From the NCBI GenBank assembly GCA_030019435.1, contig JASEEV010000004.1, forward strand, positions 1 through 55,895: 55,895 bases of DNA, written 5' to 3'. This DNA is from Methanocellales archaeon (GTDB lineage Archaea; Halobacteriota; UBA148). Made by a program: the position numbers and the translations under genes. The notes beneath the pieces were generated by a model, which was not told the DNA's origin, made no database searches, and worked only from the letters and a program-made list of their open reading frames with translations. Positions 30,101 through 39,866 of the stretch are shown one piece after another (position 1 is the first letter of the stretch; each line of letters starts with the position of its first letter).

Positions 30101-33100
30101 TCCAGAGGTCTATGGCACTAAACTAGATGACTGCTATTATTGTCATACGAACGTCACATCTTCAACCGATTCCTACGCTCCGGTCGCGATGCACAATGTG
30201 ACCAAGGAGATAGACTGGTCTGACTGCACCAGATGCCATGCGTATGGAAAAGGTGGAGCACCAATCGTGGACAACGGCACGTTGCTATCATCTGGCATGC
30301 ATCAGAACTTAAGCGGTGCGATCTATGATCCTGCTCCTGTTGAGATATTTAATGAGACTACAGCACTTGCCAATGAGACCACGCTTGCATCACCAGTTGG
30401 AACATTTGAAGTGTATGACGTCGCCCTTACGTATGAAAACACAACGGCAGACTCAAGAGAGTTTACGTTGAAAATCGAGGGCACTAATGTTGCGCCAATA
30501 GCAGTGCTTGATGGCGTGAGCACCAAGACACACACATGGACATTGTCAAACATCACGGATTCAGGAATCACACTCGATACCAGCAACATCATAAACATGA
30601 GTGTAAACGCTTCCGTCGGTGGATATTGGGCAGTATCTGTTGATCAACGTGTCACAAACATCAATCTTGCTTGCAAGGCATGTCATGGAGGCGGAGAAGT
30701 TGGCGGAAGTGCCAAGCATCGTGATGCAACTCCAAAGTATTGTCATGATTGTCATATCTATGGAAATCTCTCAGCACCGATTGTGACTGATCACATCCCT
30801 AAGGGGCTGAACGCCTCTACCGATGTGTTCACCGGCATTAAATCTCCTGCATATGGCTATTGTTCGGTGTGTCACAACAGCAGCCTTGGATCTTACACTG
30901 ATCCCACTCCAGGAACTCGGAACGCAACGACGTCTCACTATGGTACCAATGTCAGTTTGATGACGCCAAGCGTTAACTCCACCAACTGCAGATGGTGCCA
31001 CTATGATGAGTACGGCAACACATCATGGGGCGTTCCTGGAGATCCAAAAGTGACTTGCCCATACTATCACAAGGCCTTAACAACAAATGACGATTGTTAC
31101 CTTTGTCATGTTGTACCTGTAGCCATGCCCCTTACATTCCATGTACCAGAGTTGATTGAGGGAGAGTCAGGTGGTCCAAACTGCACTAAGTGTCACGACA
31201 TAGGCGGCGGAATACAAGATGTGAACGTCACCGCGATGAACAGGACCGATGCTATACACAAATACTTGAACGAGGATGCAACAGCATCAGCTGGAAATGA
31301 ATCTAATAAGAGATGCTGGGCATGTCATGGCGAGGATGATGATAGCGATGGAATAGCTAATGAGACCGAGCAACCAGTAGATGACCATCCATCCAATTAT
31401 AAAGAGCCCTATAGGTGTGTTGACTGTCACATTACTCAACGATTCAATGCATATCTCGTCACCGAGCACTTCTCTGATGCTGATGAAATAAAGACCGACC
31501 AATCTTATACTGGAAACGAGGCATGTCTGGTCTGCCATAGAGATGTAACAGAGATGATGATTCCTCCTAGCCAAATTAACGATCCAGACGGTCCCGGCGC
31601 AGTGTACGGTGGTGCTAACGGCGGAAACAACAGCACATCTCACTATGGAAAGAAAAGAACGGATCTCAGTGCTCTTGTCAACACCGATGACTATTGCAAC
31701 TACTGCCATAGCAACGCATCGACGGCGTTTGGCTTTGTGGATGCACATAACAAGGAAATATTTGAACATACCGCCAATGTTACAGCAGACATTCAAAATG
31801 CCACAACCCTCTCGTGTAACAGATCAGACTGCCACAATATTGGTAGAATACATAATGAAACGTTGACTATACCTTCTGTATCAGCTTGGACTTCTGGCAA
31901 GCAAGATCGTTGCTCTCCATGTCATCTACCCACTGATACTGGCTCCAGCCTGAACATTTCCAACGAGAGGCATAACACAACCCAGAGCACAATTATAGAT
32001 TGCGGATATTGTCACAATGCAGATGTGCTAGGTACTGGAAATGCATATCAGAACATCCATAGCGATAACCTCACTGCTGGTGGCAACGCCAGTTATGATG
32101 ATTGTTATGAGTGTCATCAGGATAGCAATCTGACGTTCACCTCGAGGGTCATCCTTGAGCACACGAATGCGAGTGCCGATGTGAGTGCCACATACCTGAC
32201 ATGTGATAATAGTAGTTGCCACAAGGGCAACAGAGTGCACTCTAGTGCCCTAGTGAAGCCTTCTACGAGCATGTGGACGCTTGGTGGAAATGACTACTGT
32301 GCTCCTTGCCACAAGCCAGGCGATGCTAACGCAACCAAGTATGTGCACAGCCATGATCCAATAAACTTCACCGTCATCACTGGCTGCGGCTACTGTCACA
32401 ATGCGAGTACGCAAGGAGGTCTACCAACGTCATTCAGACTTCATGACACCGAGCTTACTAATGCATCCACAGAGCTTGGATCAAAAACATGCACAGGCTG
32501 TCACAATGGCACCTCTACATACGTCTCCCAGATGATTCTCACCCACCTCCCAGGTGCACCCTCTGGGAGGGCAAACACCTCCCTGGATAACTATGAATGT
32601 GAGGATTGCCACAATCTGAGCGTGGGTGCATCGATGCATTCACAAGGCTTAAACGTCACCCACTGGGATTGTAATTCCTGTCATAACGGCACCGCACCAG
32701 ATGGTAGAAAAGCATGGAATACTACGATGATCAATATCACTAGACACGATAGTGCGACCCTCACAGGCATGATAGATACCCACCTATGTATCTGGTGCCA
32801 TAACAATACCAATGCACCCCAGCCTTTCCACTTCACCTCTTATCCAAGGGGCACTGTAGATGCTCCAGGCTGGACTGGATGGGTGAATGGGACCACTGTC
32901 AACTGCACTAGCTGTCATGTAGACCGCAAGACTGCCAAACCTTTCCAAGCACCAAGTGCCACTCATAAAGTCTCGGGCATGATGTTGGATGACTGCTATT
33001 ATTGTCATACGAACGTAACAAGTTACACAGAAGATCCATTGGCTTTGCATGATCTATTTGCTGTGAGTTGGACCAATTGTACTTATTGTCATTCTGTTGG

Positions 33101-35957
33101 GGGACACGGAATACCAGTTATTGACAACTCCACGTTCGAGAAGGGCATACATGCCAGGCTTAATAACACGGATGACATCAACTATGCTTGTAAGGCATGT
33201 CATCAGGACGGATCCAACCGCCATCGTGGTCTGATCGACGGTCGCACAGCAAAGGCTTGCGAAGACTGCCATACTGGCTACACACGATTTAACGCAACCC
33301 CGGTCAAAGAGCATTATTCTGGTGGAGCCGACATCAAGGTATCTATCACCTGTTGGAAGTGCCATAAGAACACAGGCAGCAAATATCTCATAGATATCGA
33401 CTATCTCTTAGCAGCGAATGAGATCACAACCGAGGGCATCAACGAAAGGATATCGCATTATGGAGTTTCCATCACCAAGAGATGCGCAGATTGCCATCAG
33501 GACAAGACTACTGCAGGAAGCTTTGGCGACGCAACCCTGGTCTACAAGCACACGAACCAACCATGCGATTACTGTCATGCCAGTGCGACCAATCTGCATG
33601 ATGTAGCTCTGAAGATACCATCAGAAACATGCTACGATTGTCATACCAGCGAGGAAAAGATGCGAGAATATATGGGTCCAGGGCAGCTCAGATCGCACTA
33701 TCAATGGGCATCCGAGGCAAACACGATGCTGGATTACTACAATTGCAAGGTCTGCCATGGGCTGGCAAAGAACTATCTTGAAAGTCTTGCACTCTCAAGA
33801 CGCTCCACATGGACGGCGGCAGAAAGGTTGGCAAAGAAATCATCATCGCTTCTCCACTCGGCAGATCTTTCTGCTCCAGAAAGGGATTGCGTCGATTGCC
33901 ATTCCTCTAATGGAACGGGATTTGTCGTCAGAGACGAGACGCTGAGGATCGACACATATACCCACTATGAGACTTACGTCAGCTGTAAAGAGAGCTGCCA
34001 TGGGATCAACGAGAAATTCCATTACACAAAATATGCAAGAGGAGATGTCGTAGCCCCAGGATGGGCAGGATGGAGCACCGGCACGCCAGCATCTTGCACG
34101 GACTGCCATGTGGATCATGCTGGTGAGAGCCCATTCAATGCACCCAATCCGCCACGTAGCATCGATGCGACGATGGAATGTGAGGATTGTCATCGCCGCC
34201 CAGGGACAACTTGGACAGAGTTCATCCATGGCATTGCCCTGGTGATAAAGGCGAAGAATGTGACCGTTACCCTGGAAAAGATTGGGCTAGAAAATGTCAC
34301 GGTAGAGGTGGAAAATGTCACGCTGGACTGCGTAGCTTGCCATGACATAGGTGGAATGGCTCCAATTCATGTGAATGTGTCTGTGATGAAATCTGGTGTG
34401 CATGCAGAGTTGAACGATGAGGCGACAAACAAAACGGAATTAACGGACCCGATCAGCAAGGCATGCTGGGCATGCCATGGTGATGGGACGGAGCCGATGG
34501 GACATCCACCAAGCTACAAGAGCCCAAAAGAGTGCGAGGGCTGTCACCTCAATCAGAGTGCCATGGACAAATACGATGTGCCGGGGCTTATACTAACGCA
34601 CTACCCAGGAGCACCTGATGGTAGAGCAAACACCACATCTGAAAATGAGACGTATACATGCAAACGATGTCATAAGGAGGAGGACGCAAGATATCACTAC
34701 ACATCGGTTCAAAGAAATGACATAGCAAATCCAAATGGAACGTGCTATGAATGTCACACGCCATATGGAAACTTCACATATAAGCCGAAGACACAGATCG
34801 CTGAGTTGAATCATGGGCTGTTGGAGAGGCGTCTGAGGGTGACATGTGAGCGCTGTCATTCTCCAGAGGGCGTAGCCAGATATCACACCATCTCAGTACC
34901 GGTGGCTGGCGTAGCAGTCAAAGAGGTTAACGTGACGGTCAACTGCACGGACTGCCATCTAGAATACACGACAAAATTGCACTATCCAGCTGTTGAGTGG
35001 ATCACCTGCACAGATTGTCATACGAAATATGATGAGGGGCACTATGCCGGGAGAATAGTTGAAAAGGTGAACAAGACCTACACATGTGCCATCTGTCACA
35101 ACGAGGAAGCGGAGGAGTTCCATAATTTGTCGCGTATGATAGCTCCAGTGCATGAGTCTTGCTATGAGTGCCATGCCATCGAAACGAACTTCACCTTGGC
35201 TCAGATAATCTTGGCCCAAAACGTCACCTGTATGGTGAGGGTGATTTCGCCTGAGATCCTCACCTGTGGATCGTGTCACAATGCCACAGGTACATACCGA
35301 TTCCATTATTCCCCATATCCAAGGGGTAGTGTGCAAGCTCCTGGATGGCCAGGTTGGATCGATGGAACCATCGCCAACTGCACGGATTGCCATACCTATC
35401 ATGGAGGATTGGCACCGTTCAATGCAACAGATGTGAGCGACATGTTGATGGGCTATTCGCCAGATTGCGTCTTCTGCCATGGTGGATCCACGCCAGTAAG
35501 TCTCCATACCTTAGAAGATCTCTACAGAGAGCCGCACATAAAGACCATAATCTTATCTCCGCAAACATGCAACCAGGGCGATAATGTCACGCTGAGTGTC
35601 GTCATCGAGGATTACTGGTTGCCGATCAGTGGTGCAGAGTACTTTATCGACGTTATTGGGGAAAATGGAACTGGAATTCCCTTGAACGCCACTGATGGAT
35701 CGTTCGATGGGTCGGTGGAAGAAGCCATCGCTATAATAAACACCACTGGGCTGTCGATCGAAACTCATACGATCTTCGTACATGCTGTGGACTCTGAAGG
35801 TACATGGGGTCCGATGAGCACAGCTATGCTAACAGTGGTAGAGCCGAAAAAAGCATTCAGAATCGCATCTGTGGTTCAAGAAATGGGAATCTTGTATGGA
35901 ATAATAGGCTCGCTTGCGATCATATATCTGATTAAGAGGTTCATGTGGTTGAGATGA
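27120..35957 (+). CDS. giant membrane-anchored multiheme cytochrome c, about 73 heme motifs
   Basis: A 2945-residue extracytoplasmic cytochrome. Residues 11-31 are a signal/membrane segment, 38-160 an Ig-like domain. The first heme motif is at C208 and the last at C2783. By eye I count 68 CxxCH, four CX4CH and one CX3CH. A beta-rich non-heme insert lies at about 1050-1190. The C-terminus has a second Ig-like domain (about 2800-2900) and a membrane span (about 2918-2938) with a basic end. N-x-S/T sites are very frequent, suggesting heavy N-glycosylation. Long stretches are duplicated (heme 11-25 and 31-49). Residues 1313-1317 (CPYYH) look like a lost heme site. It likely conducts electrons through or outside the cell envelope. 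CcmF overlaps its stop codon. Confidence 0.95.
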   Translation: MPDAKVLEGTHKIGIIALAIALVFIISTGVVEGQYGDPQLIVSTNRYAVLYRDENSSRNTPPPNSAADESQTIRIYALKLDNLGKPESGVDINFTIKSPAGGSWSQIATTGANGVASVSFQLFGNITAWADPDEGAWTVRAEQVSDTSIYDTTMFIYAMMDCHNSPIKASGSCSWGTKTALSPYTYGITHDQLRHADATGAGDLDSFCTDCHRYYGRPTGAASNNDYVYPYGYHDQKATCKDCHGTGTSIVMKSCYECHPTNNTHPSSVNTLSGSGTRYSDTYPTASGNPSENHTYCILCHGPMHNITTPYPTGRGNNFTEDDHCAPCHDGYSKHNATVNCTTCHSQDIHVIKYLQGDGTTYRNATIPNAKATAVNCTTCHQSNNADATLSPLVVPKVPTSTNFDFNHSEDDSAGQKWGSYWDNTSTTDLPACLYCHENTTHNATALGKVTNVQGTNVVNQSIDAGDWCANCHYAGATNYSGTSYSPVPPEITNISLTSTDGTKFVDHTDFGKTDVDCGDVRCHGELLVGGNMTEFIHNVAEGMFGPDCISCHDVGKPAQKVNVSAMNQSGISIHADLNSAANATVNPNNKMCWGCHQSDGQQPPAKQHPDKVNNPYTCWECHNDTSKPYANVSNALNVTEHFRSGEEIRAATSAADDDASCIACHNKTEMKLDYMSDPGGPKSNYAAISHYGKKRADLVVVGGTNCTYCHQNASTAFPFVDPNNKSIYEHTLNATNITGRSCVNSSCHNVGRIHNYTLTKPSTSAWTSSKQDYCAPCHRPNDLNATKYVYAHNTSETVTDDDCGYCHNVSSQGMVGFIVKAHTSMLANRSTVSTCVGCHNGTTTYVKISRLILTHFPGAPSGRANTSIDNYGCRDCHNMTALDNMHAANLTTTHWGCNDCHNSSGSGKLATQTPYIDVLRHDNTTLNGTNVNCALCHNNTNAPQPFHFTSYPRGSIDAPGWTGWVNGTQVNCTSCHVDHAFETPFYAQPTTWHPEVYGTKLDDCYYCHTNVTSSTDSYAPVAMHNVTKEIDWSDCTRCHAYGKGGAPIVDNGTLLSSGMHQNLSGAIYDPAPVEIFNETTALANETTLASPVGTFEVYDVALTYENTTADSREFTLKIEGTNVAPIAVLDGVSTKTHTWTLSNITDSGITLDTSNIINMSVNASVGGYWAVSVDQRVTNINLACKACHGGGEVGGSAKHRDATPKYCHDCHIYGNLSAPIVTDHIPKGLNASTDVFTGIKSPAYGYCSVCHNSSLGSYTDPTPGTRNATTSHYGTNVSLMTPSVNSTNCRWCHYDEYGNTSWGVPGDPKVTCPYYHKALTTNDDCYLCHVVPVAMPLTFHVPELIEGESGGPNCTKCHDIGGGIQDVNVTAMNRTDAIHKYLNEDATASAGNESNKRCWACHGEDDDSDGIANETEQPVDDHPSNYKEPYRCVDCHITQRFNAYLVTEHFSDADEIKTDQSYTGNEACLVCHRDVTEMMIPPSQINDPDGPGAVYGGANGGNNSTSHYGKKRTDLSALVNTDDYCNYCHSNASTAFGFVDAHNKEIFEHTANVTADIQNATTLSCNRSDCHNIGRIHNETLTIPSVSAWTSGKQDRCSPCHLPTDTGSSLNISNERHNTTQSTIIDCGYCHNADVLGTGNAYQNIHSDNLTAGGNASYDDCYECHQDSNLTFTSRVILEHTNASADVSATYLTCDNSSCHKGNRVHSSALVKPSTSMWTLGGNDYCAPCHKPGDANATKYVHSHDPINFTVITGCGYCHNASTQGGLPTSFRLHDTELTNASTELGSKTCTGCHNGTSTYVSQMILTHLPGAPSGRANTSLDNYECEDCHNLSVGASMHSQGLNVTHWDCNSCHNGTAPDGRKAWNTTMINITRHDSATLTGMIDTHLCIWCHNNTNAPQPFHFTSYPRGTVDAPGWTGWVNGTTVNCTSCHVDRKTAKPFQAPSATHKVSGMMLDDCYYCHTNVTSYTEDPLALHDLFAVSWTNCTYCHSVGGHGIPVIDNSTFEKGIHARLNNTDDINYACKACHQDGSNRHRGLIDGRTAKACEDCHTGYTRFNATPVKEHYSGGADIKVSITCWKCHKNTGSKYLIDIDYLLAANEITTEGINERISHYGVSITKRCADCHQDKTTAGSFGDATLVYKHTNQPCDYCHASATNLHDVALKIPSETCYDCHTSEEKMREYMGPGQLRSHYQWASEANTMLDYYNCKVCHGLAKNYLESLALSRRSTWTAAERLAKKSSSLLHSADLSAPERDCVDCHSSNGTGFVVRDETLRIDTYTHYETYVSCKESCHGINEKFHYTKYARGDVVAPGWAGWSTGTPASCTDCHVDHAGESPFNAPNPPRSIDATMECEDCHRRPGTTWTEFIHGIALVIKAKNVTVTLEKIGLENVTVEVENVTLDCVACHDIGGMAPIHVNVSVMKSGVHAELNDEATNKTELTDPISKACWACHGDGTEPMGHPPSYKSPKECEGCHLNQSAMDKYDVPGLILTHYPGAPDGRANTTSENETYTCKRCHKEEDARYHYTSVQRNDIANPNGTCYECHTPYGNFTYKPKTQIAELNHGLLERRLRVTCERCHSPEGVARYHTISVPVAGVAVKEVNVTVNCTDCHLEYTTKLHYPAVEWITCTDCHTKYDEGHYAGRIVEKVNKTYTCAICHNEEAEEFHNLSRMIAPVHESCYECHAIETNFTLAQIILAQNVTCMVRVISPEILTCGSCHNATGTYRFHYSPYPRGSVQAPGWPGWIDGTIANCTDCHTYHGGLAPFNATDVSDMLMGYSPDCVFCHGGSTPVSLHTLEDLYREPHIKTIILSPQTCNQGDNVTLSVVIEDYWLPISGAEYFIDVIGENGTGIPLNATDGSFDGSVEEAIAIINTTGLSIETHTIFVHAVDSEGTWGPMSTAMLTVVEPKKAFRIASVVQEMGILYGIIGSLAIIYLIKRFMWLR
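28764..30239 (+). repeat. internal duplication unit A of the giant cytochrome
   Basis: Residues 549-1040 (hemes 11-25). Shared landmarks with unit B in order: CHDVG, an N-x-x-K-CW-x-CH site, ISHYGKKR, NASTAF, CX4CH followed by N-x-GRIHN, PGAPSGRANTS, NNTNAPQPFHFTSYPRG, APGWTGWVNGT and CYYCHTNVT. Confidence 0.75.
31182..33092 (+). repeat. internal duplication unit B of the giant cytochrome
   Basis: Residues 1355-1990 (hemes 31-49). It matches unit A in order but has an extra inserted sub-unit (hemes 38-42, with a second CX4CH/HSSALVKPSTS copy). At 32551-32580 and 32805-32895 the DNA is nearly identical to 29695-29725 and 29935-30030, suggesting recent duplication or gene conversion. A third, more diverged unit follows (hemes 53-73). 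Confidence 0.75.
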
Positions 35958-37951
35958 TAACAATCGGTAATGTCCTTCTTTACGCTAGCTTTGTCGTTGG
36001 CATGCTCTCGTCGATCGCCATATTGTTATATGAATTCATGGGCATTGACTTTTCCAAATATCTATCATGGGCGCTGCGGTTGGCAGCATGCCTGTTGTCT
36101 TCTTCTATGTTGTTGCTCATATACTATTTTGTATCATCTGACTTTTCTGTGTTCAGCGTATGGCGGTACAGTAGTGTTGAGCTTCCTTTGATCTATAAGA
36201 TATCAGCTGTTTGGGCTGGGCAAGAGGGCACCTACCTTCTATGGGCATGGGCTGTCTTTCTGTTTATCTGGTGGACGTCTGAAAAGAGGGGTTGGGATAG
36301 TCCGTTGATAAGAAGGACGTTGTTCGTTGCGCTGTTGGTCGGTAATCTTCTATTGGTCCTTACTTTGATGATATCGCCTTTTAAATCGATCTTCGATCTG
36401 GCATCCCCCCAGGTGGCGCATGTCCCACTGGAGGGATATGGTCTAAATCCCGTCTATACCGATCCGTTGTTTGCTTTTCATCCTCCAGTCGTGTTCATAG
36501 CATATGCTGCTCTGACGATACCATTTTCTGCGGCATTGGTCTATCAGGTGACCAGAGAAGCTGGGTGGGAGCAGTTGTCAAGGCAATGGTGCAGAATTTC
36601 TTGGCTGTTCCTGACGCTGGGAATGGGGCTTGGTGGATTATGGGCATACAAGCTCATCGACTGGGGTGGCTATTGGAATTGGGATCCCGTCCTGTCAGCA
36701 ACTATCATAGTGTGGTTATCTCTGACAGCAACGTTGCATGCTTTACCTCGATTTAGAGTGAGGGGAGAGTTTCCAGTCGCGGCACCACTTTTAACGATGT
36801 TCACATTTATCCTGTGCATCTATACGACCTATGTAACGAGGAGTGGTGTGATCCCATCCCTACACGGTTTTGAGGAGACCGTCATGCCGACGCGATATTT
36901 GCTCGTTGTTACCATGCTGCTTGCAGCGATCATCACAATAGCGCTAGGTGTGAAGGCTGGCATGCAGGAGAGAAAACGAGTTGTGCCGTTGATATCAGCG
37001 ACCAACATGTTCTATCTCACCATAGTATTGCTGTACCTTCTAGTCATCGTATCGTTCTGGGGAATTTCGTCTCCGATGTTCTTAGAGTTCGTAACGGGAA
37101 TGAAAATTTCCATAGCAAAGGAGTTCTTCAATGTATGGAGTTATCCATTCATGGTGCCGTTAGTCATATTGCTTGGGGTTTGCGTGATGTATGGTAGGGT
37201 AGAGCGGAAGCTGTTGATGTGGGCGGTGGTGTTGGTTGTATCGGTATCAAGCATAGGACTGGCTTTTGTCACACCCACCATCGAATATATGCTGGTGGAT
37301 CCCACAGGGGAGTTCTATCTTTATTCGTCATCGCTCGTGAGAGCGCTTGGTTCCGCCTCATTACTATCTTATGTGCCAGTCTTTCTCTTCGCGACAGGAG
37401 CCATCATTTTCAGGTTCATGAAAGACATCAAGGCGGCAAGAGAGAGAACCGTACTGGTAAAATTGAGTGGCGTGCATCTAATCCATCTGGGAGTCACCTT
37501 GATCGTATTGGGAGCAATCCTAAGCACGTCCTTTGGAACGACGACGACGGTTACATATCGATTAGATGAAATTGGTAAGATGAAAGATGTAGGCAGCTTG
37601 GGAATAAAATTAGTTGATTTTGAGATAAGTCCAGATCTAATGGAGCCAGTGCAGACAGCATCCGTACACCTGTATGAGAATGGTGCTTTGCGTTGCATCG
37701 GCGCAGCCACGTTTTGGGAAGACAGACAATATGGTGCTATCACCAACATCATGCTTGATAGAGGAGGCCTTTCAGACGTTCACGTAATTTTCCAGGGAAT
37801 ACGCCCCCGTCGGGGTGATGTTACCATACCATTAACCATCAAGGTCATGCCCTTTATCAACGTGTTGTGGGGTGGAATGGTCTTGTTTTTGATGGGCATT
37901 TGTTTCATTCTTGCATCTGAGTATGCCATGGAAAAAAGACGAGGCAAATAA
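35954..37951 (+). CDS. ccmF: cytochrome c heme lyase subunit CcmF
   Basis: A product of about 665 residues, polytopic membrane protein of the heme-handling family. The WWD-type heme-binding segment is LIDWGGYWNWDPVLSATIIVWL near residue 237. PVYTDPLFAFHPPVVFIAYA and VWAGQEGTYLLWAW are family motifs with conserved histidine and tryptophans. CcmF attaches heme to CxxCH apocytochromes with CcmE. ATG 35954 overlaps the cytochrome stop (ATGA), so the gene is translationally coupled to its likely main client. CcmABCD and CcmH are not in the window. Confidence 0.94.
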   Translation: MITIGNVLLYASFVVGMLSSIAILLYEFMGIDFSKYLSWALRLAACLLSSSMLLLIYYFVSSDFSVFSVWRYSSVELPLIYKISAVWAGQEGTYLLWAWAVFLFIWWTSEKRGWDSPLIRRTLFVALLVGNLLLVLTLMISPFKSIFDLASPQVAHVPLEGYGLNPVYTDPLFAFHPPVVFIAYAALTIPFSAALVYQVTREAGWEQLSRQWCRISWLFLTLGMGLGGLWAYKLIDWGGYWNWDPVLSATIIVWLSLTATLHALPRFRVRGEFPVAAPLLTMFTFILCIYTTYVTRSGVIPSLHGFEETVMPTRYLLVVTMLLAAIITIALGVKAGMQERKRVVPLISATNMFYLTIVLLYLLVIVSFWGISSPMFLEFVTGMKISIAKEFFNVWSYPFMVPLVILLGVCVMYGRVERKLLMWAVVLVVSVSSIGLAFVTPTIEYMLVDPTGEFYLYSSSLVRALGSASLLSYVPVFLFATGAIIFRFMKDIKAARERTVLVKLSGVHLIHLGVTLIVLGAILSTSFGTTTTVTYRLDEIGKMKDVGSLGIKLVDFEISPDLMEPVQTASVHLYENGALRCIGAATFWEDRQYGAITNIMLDRGGLSDVHVIFQGIRPRRGDVTIPLTIKVMPFINVLWGGMVLFLMGICFILASEYAMEKRRGK

Positions 37952-37952
37952 A

Positions 37953-39794
37953 CTAGACAAACCTTGGCCTAGCCGATAGCCTCCTTGGCAATGGAAGTGA
38001 TCCCTTTGGCATTCCACCCGCCCGTTCTTCTATCAGTGCAATCAGCTCAGAAGGTTTTAATTCTTTTTTAGAGTTTGCACGGATGGTCACACTCAACGTT
38101 CCCTTTGCAATCTCATCATCACCTATGACTGCAACGAAAGGAATCCACTCCTTGCCAGCATCCCTGATCTTCTTGCTCAATGTCTCATCTCGATCATCCA
38201 CATCGACCCTGATACATTCTTTCTCTAGGAGTTCCGCAACGTCTTCCGCCCTTTTAAGATGTCTGTCAGCTATGGGGACTATTCTAACTTGTGTCGGCGA
38301 TAGCCAGAGGGGTAACATTGGCACCTTGCACATGTATGCCTTTTCTAATAACGCATACATACATCGTTCTATGGCTCCGCTCGGGGAGCAATGAAGGATG
38401 ACCGGTCTGCGCTCCACATTGTCTGCGTCAATATAAGAAATGTCATATCGCTCCGCATTCTCCACATCTATTTGCACCGTGGATAACGCGCCTGCCTTGT
38501 CCAATGCGTCGACAAAGTTGAACTCAAATTTGAGTACAAAATAGAAGAAGCGCTGATCCCACATCTCGATCAATACCGGCTTATTTACGATCCTGACCAA
38601 GCTGAGGATGAATTCCTCGTTCGCATCATAGAAGTCCTTTGTAAATCTAATACCGACCTCGTAGTCATTCGTGCTCAGCCCTATGTCCTCCAGGATGTCC
38701 ATGCACAGCTTATATTGCACTTTGAACTCCTCCATGGCTTGGTCCATGCTCATGCATAGGGTGTGTAGATCTGGCATCGTGAATGCGCGAAGGCGACGTA
38801 ACCCAGCTAACTCACCCCTTTGCTCTTTCCTGAAGCTGTATTTTGTCAGCTCGAACATCTTCAGTGGCAGATTTTTGTGCGAGATCGTCATATCGCTATT
38901 CATCAAGAACTGACCGAAGCAAGCGGAAAACCTCAAAAAAAGTTGCCTCTTGTCAGAGTCCAATGAATACTGACGCGCTGGAAACCGCTCCAAATACCCT
39001 TTCATGGTGGGATGCTCTACGTCATACATGATCGGGGTCTCCACTTCCATGGCACCAAAGCCCAGCGCTTTTGCGCTGACGTAAGCTTCTAATAAGTTCT
39101 TCATGAGACGCCCTTTTGGATAAAAACGCATGTTGCCTGGATCAGAAGCTGGCTCATAGTCAGCCAATTCAAAACGGCGCATCAATTCTACGTGAGGAGG
39201 GATTTTTTCCACTGCTCGACTCTTTGAGATCTCGTAATTGACAAACTTTTCCAACTTTTTATGTTTAGAGAAATCAAATTTATCTGGAGTGATAAGTTCG
39301 CCGTCAGGTGTTAGGACATACCAATATGATTTTGCCTTTTTCTCGGCTTTAAGCGCCTCCGCTCCTTTTTCGATAGTGGGGCGGATCGTTCTGGAAAGCT
39401 CAGATAAGGGATGCCCTTTACAACTGATCTTAAATGCTTTATACCAACCGAATGGGGCTCGCATGACCTCTAGGTGAGATTTTAATGTCTCCTCCGTTCT
39501 CTGAAGAACCTCAACTGCAACTTTTGGTGATGACAAATCAGAGCTCAGATGCGCATAGGGATATATCATCACCTTTTTTGTTCTGACCTGATCAGCCACT
39601 TTCTTGATTTCCTCTGCGGCTTGGTTCGCCACCCCTCTTGGGTCTGCCTCATCCGCACTTTCTACTGCAACGAATGCCGCCAGAACCTCCTCCATACGCC
39701 CTTTTCTGCGCTCATCCTCGATCTTTTCCGCTACAGGAGTGTCTTTTTTGACCTCGTACTCGATGTAATCGGAATGGATGAGCAATAGCTGCAT
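37953..39794 (-). CDS. thrS: threonyl-tRNA synthetase, archaeal type
   Basis: 613 residues. The N-terminal domain (1-140; [20 protein letters not shown]...) is the archaeal D-aminoacyl-deacylase-like editing domain that removes serine. Class II catalytic motifs follow: [49 protein letters not shown] and [20 protein letters not shown]. The C-terminal anticodon-binding domain includes [15 protein letters not shown]. Upstream, ATATTTAAAG (about 39828-39837) is its TATA box and AGGTG the ribosome-binding site. It is convergent with ccmF. Confidence 0.96.
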   Translation of the reverse strand: MQLLLIHSDYIEYEVKKDTPVAEKIEDERRKGRMEEVLAAFVAVESADEADPRGVANQAAEEIKKVADQVRTKKVMIYPYAHLSSDLSSPKVAVEVLQRTEETLKSHLEVMRAPFGWYKAFKISCKGHPLSELSRTIRPTIEKGAEALKAEKKAKSYWYVLTPDGELITPDKFDFSKHKKLEKFVNYEISKSRAVEKIPPHVELMRRFELADYEPASDPGNMRFYPKGRLMKNLLEAYVSAKALGFGAMEVETPIMYDVEHPTMKGYLERFPARQYSLDSDKRQLFLRFSACFGQFLMNSDMTISHKNLPLKMFELTKYSFRKEQRGELAGLRRLRAFTMPDLHTLCMSMDQAMEEFKVQYKLCMDILEDIGLSTNDYEVGIRFTKDFYDANEEFILSLVRIVNKPVLIEMWDQRFFYFVLKFEFNFVDALDKAGALSTVQIDVENAERYDISYIDADNVERRPVILHCSPSGAIERCMYALLEKAYMCKVPMLPLWLSPTQVRIVPIADRHLKRAEDVAELLEKECIRVDVDDRDETLSKKIRDAGKEWIPFVAVIGDDEIAKGTLSVTIRANSKKELKPSELIALIEERAGGMPKGSLPLPRRLSARPRFV

Positions 39795-39866
39795 GTTTCA
39801 CCTACACCACATTATTCGCAATCAGCTTTAAATATTAAGGTGGATGTGATTGTTTTGGGTGAAAGG

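Noticed and set aside
28014-35783. Many long minus-strand frames opposite the giant cytochrome (for example 28407-29045 and 34959-35507)
   Set aside because: They mirror the Cys/His/Asn-rich coding strand, have no ribosome-binding sites or family resemblance, and the plus-strand protein is unmistakable.
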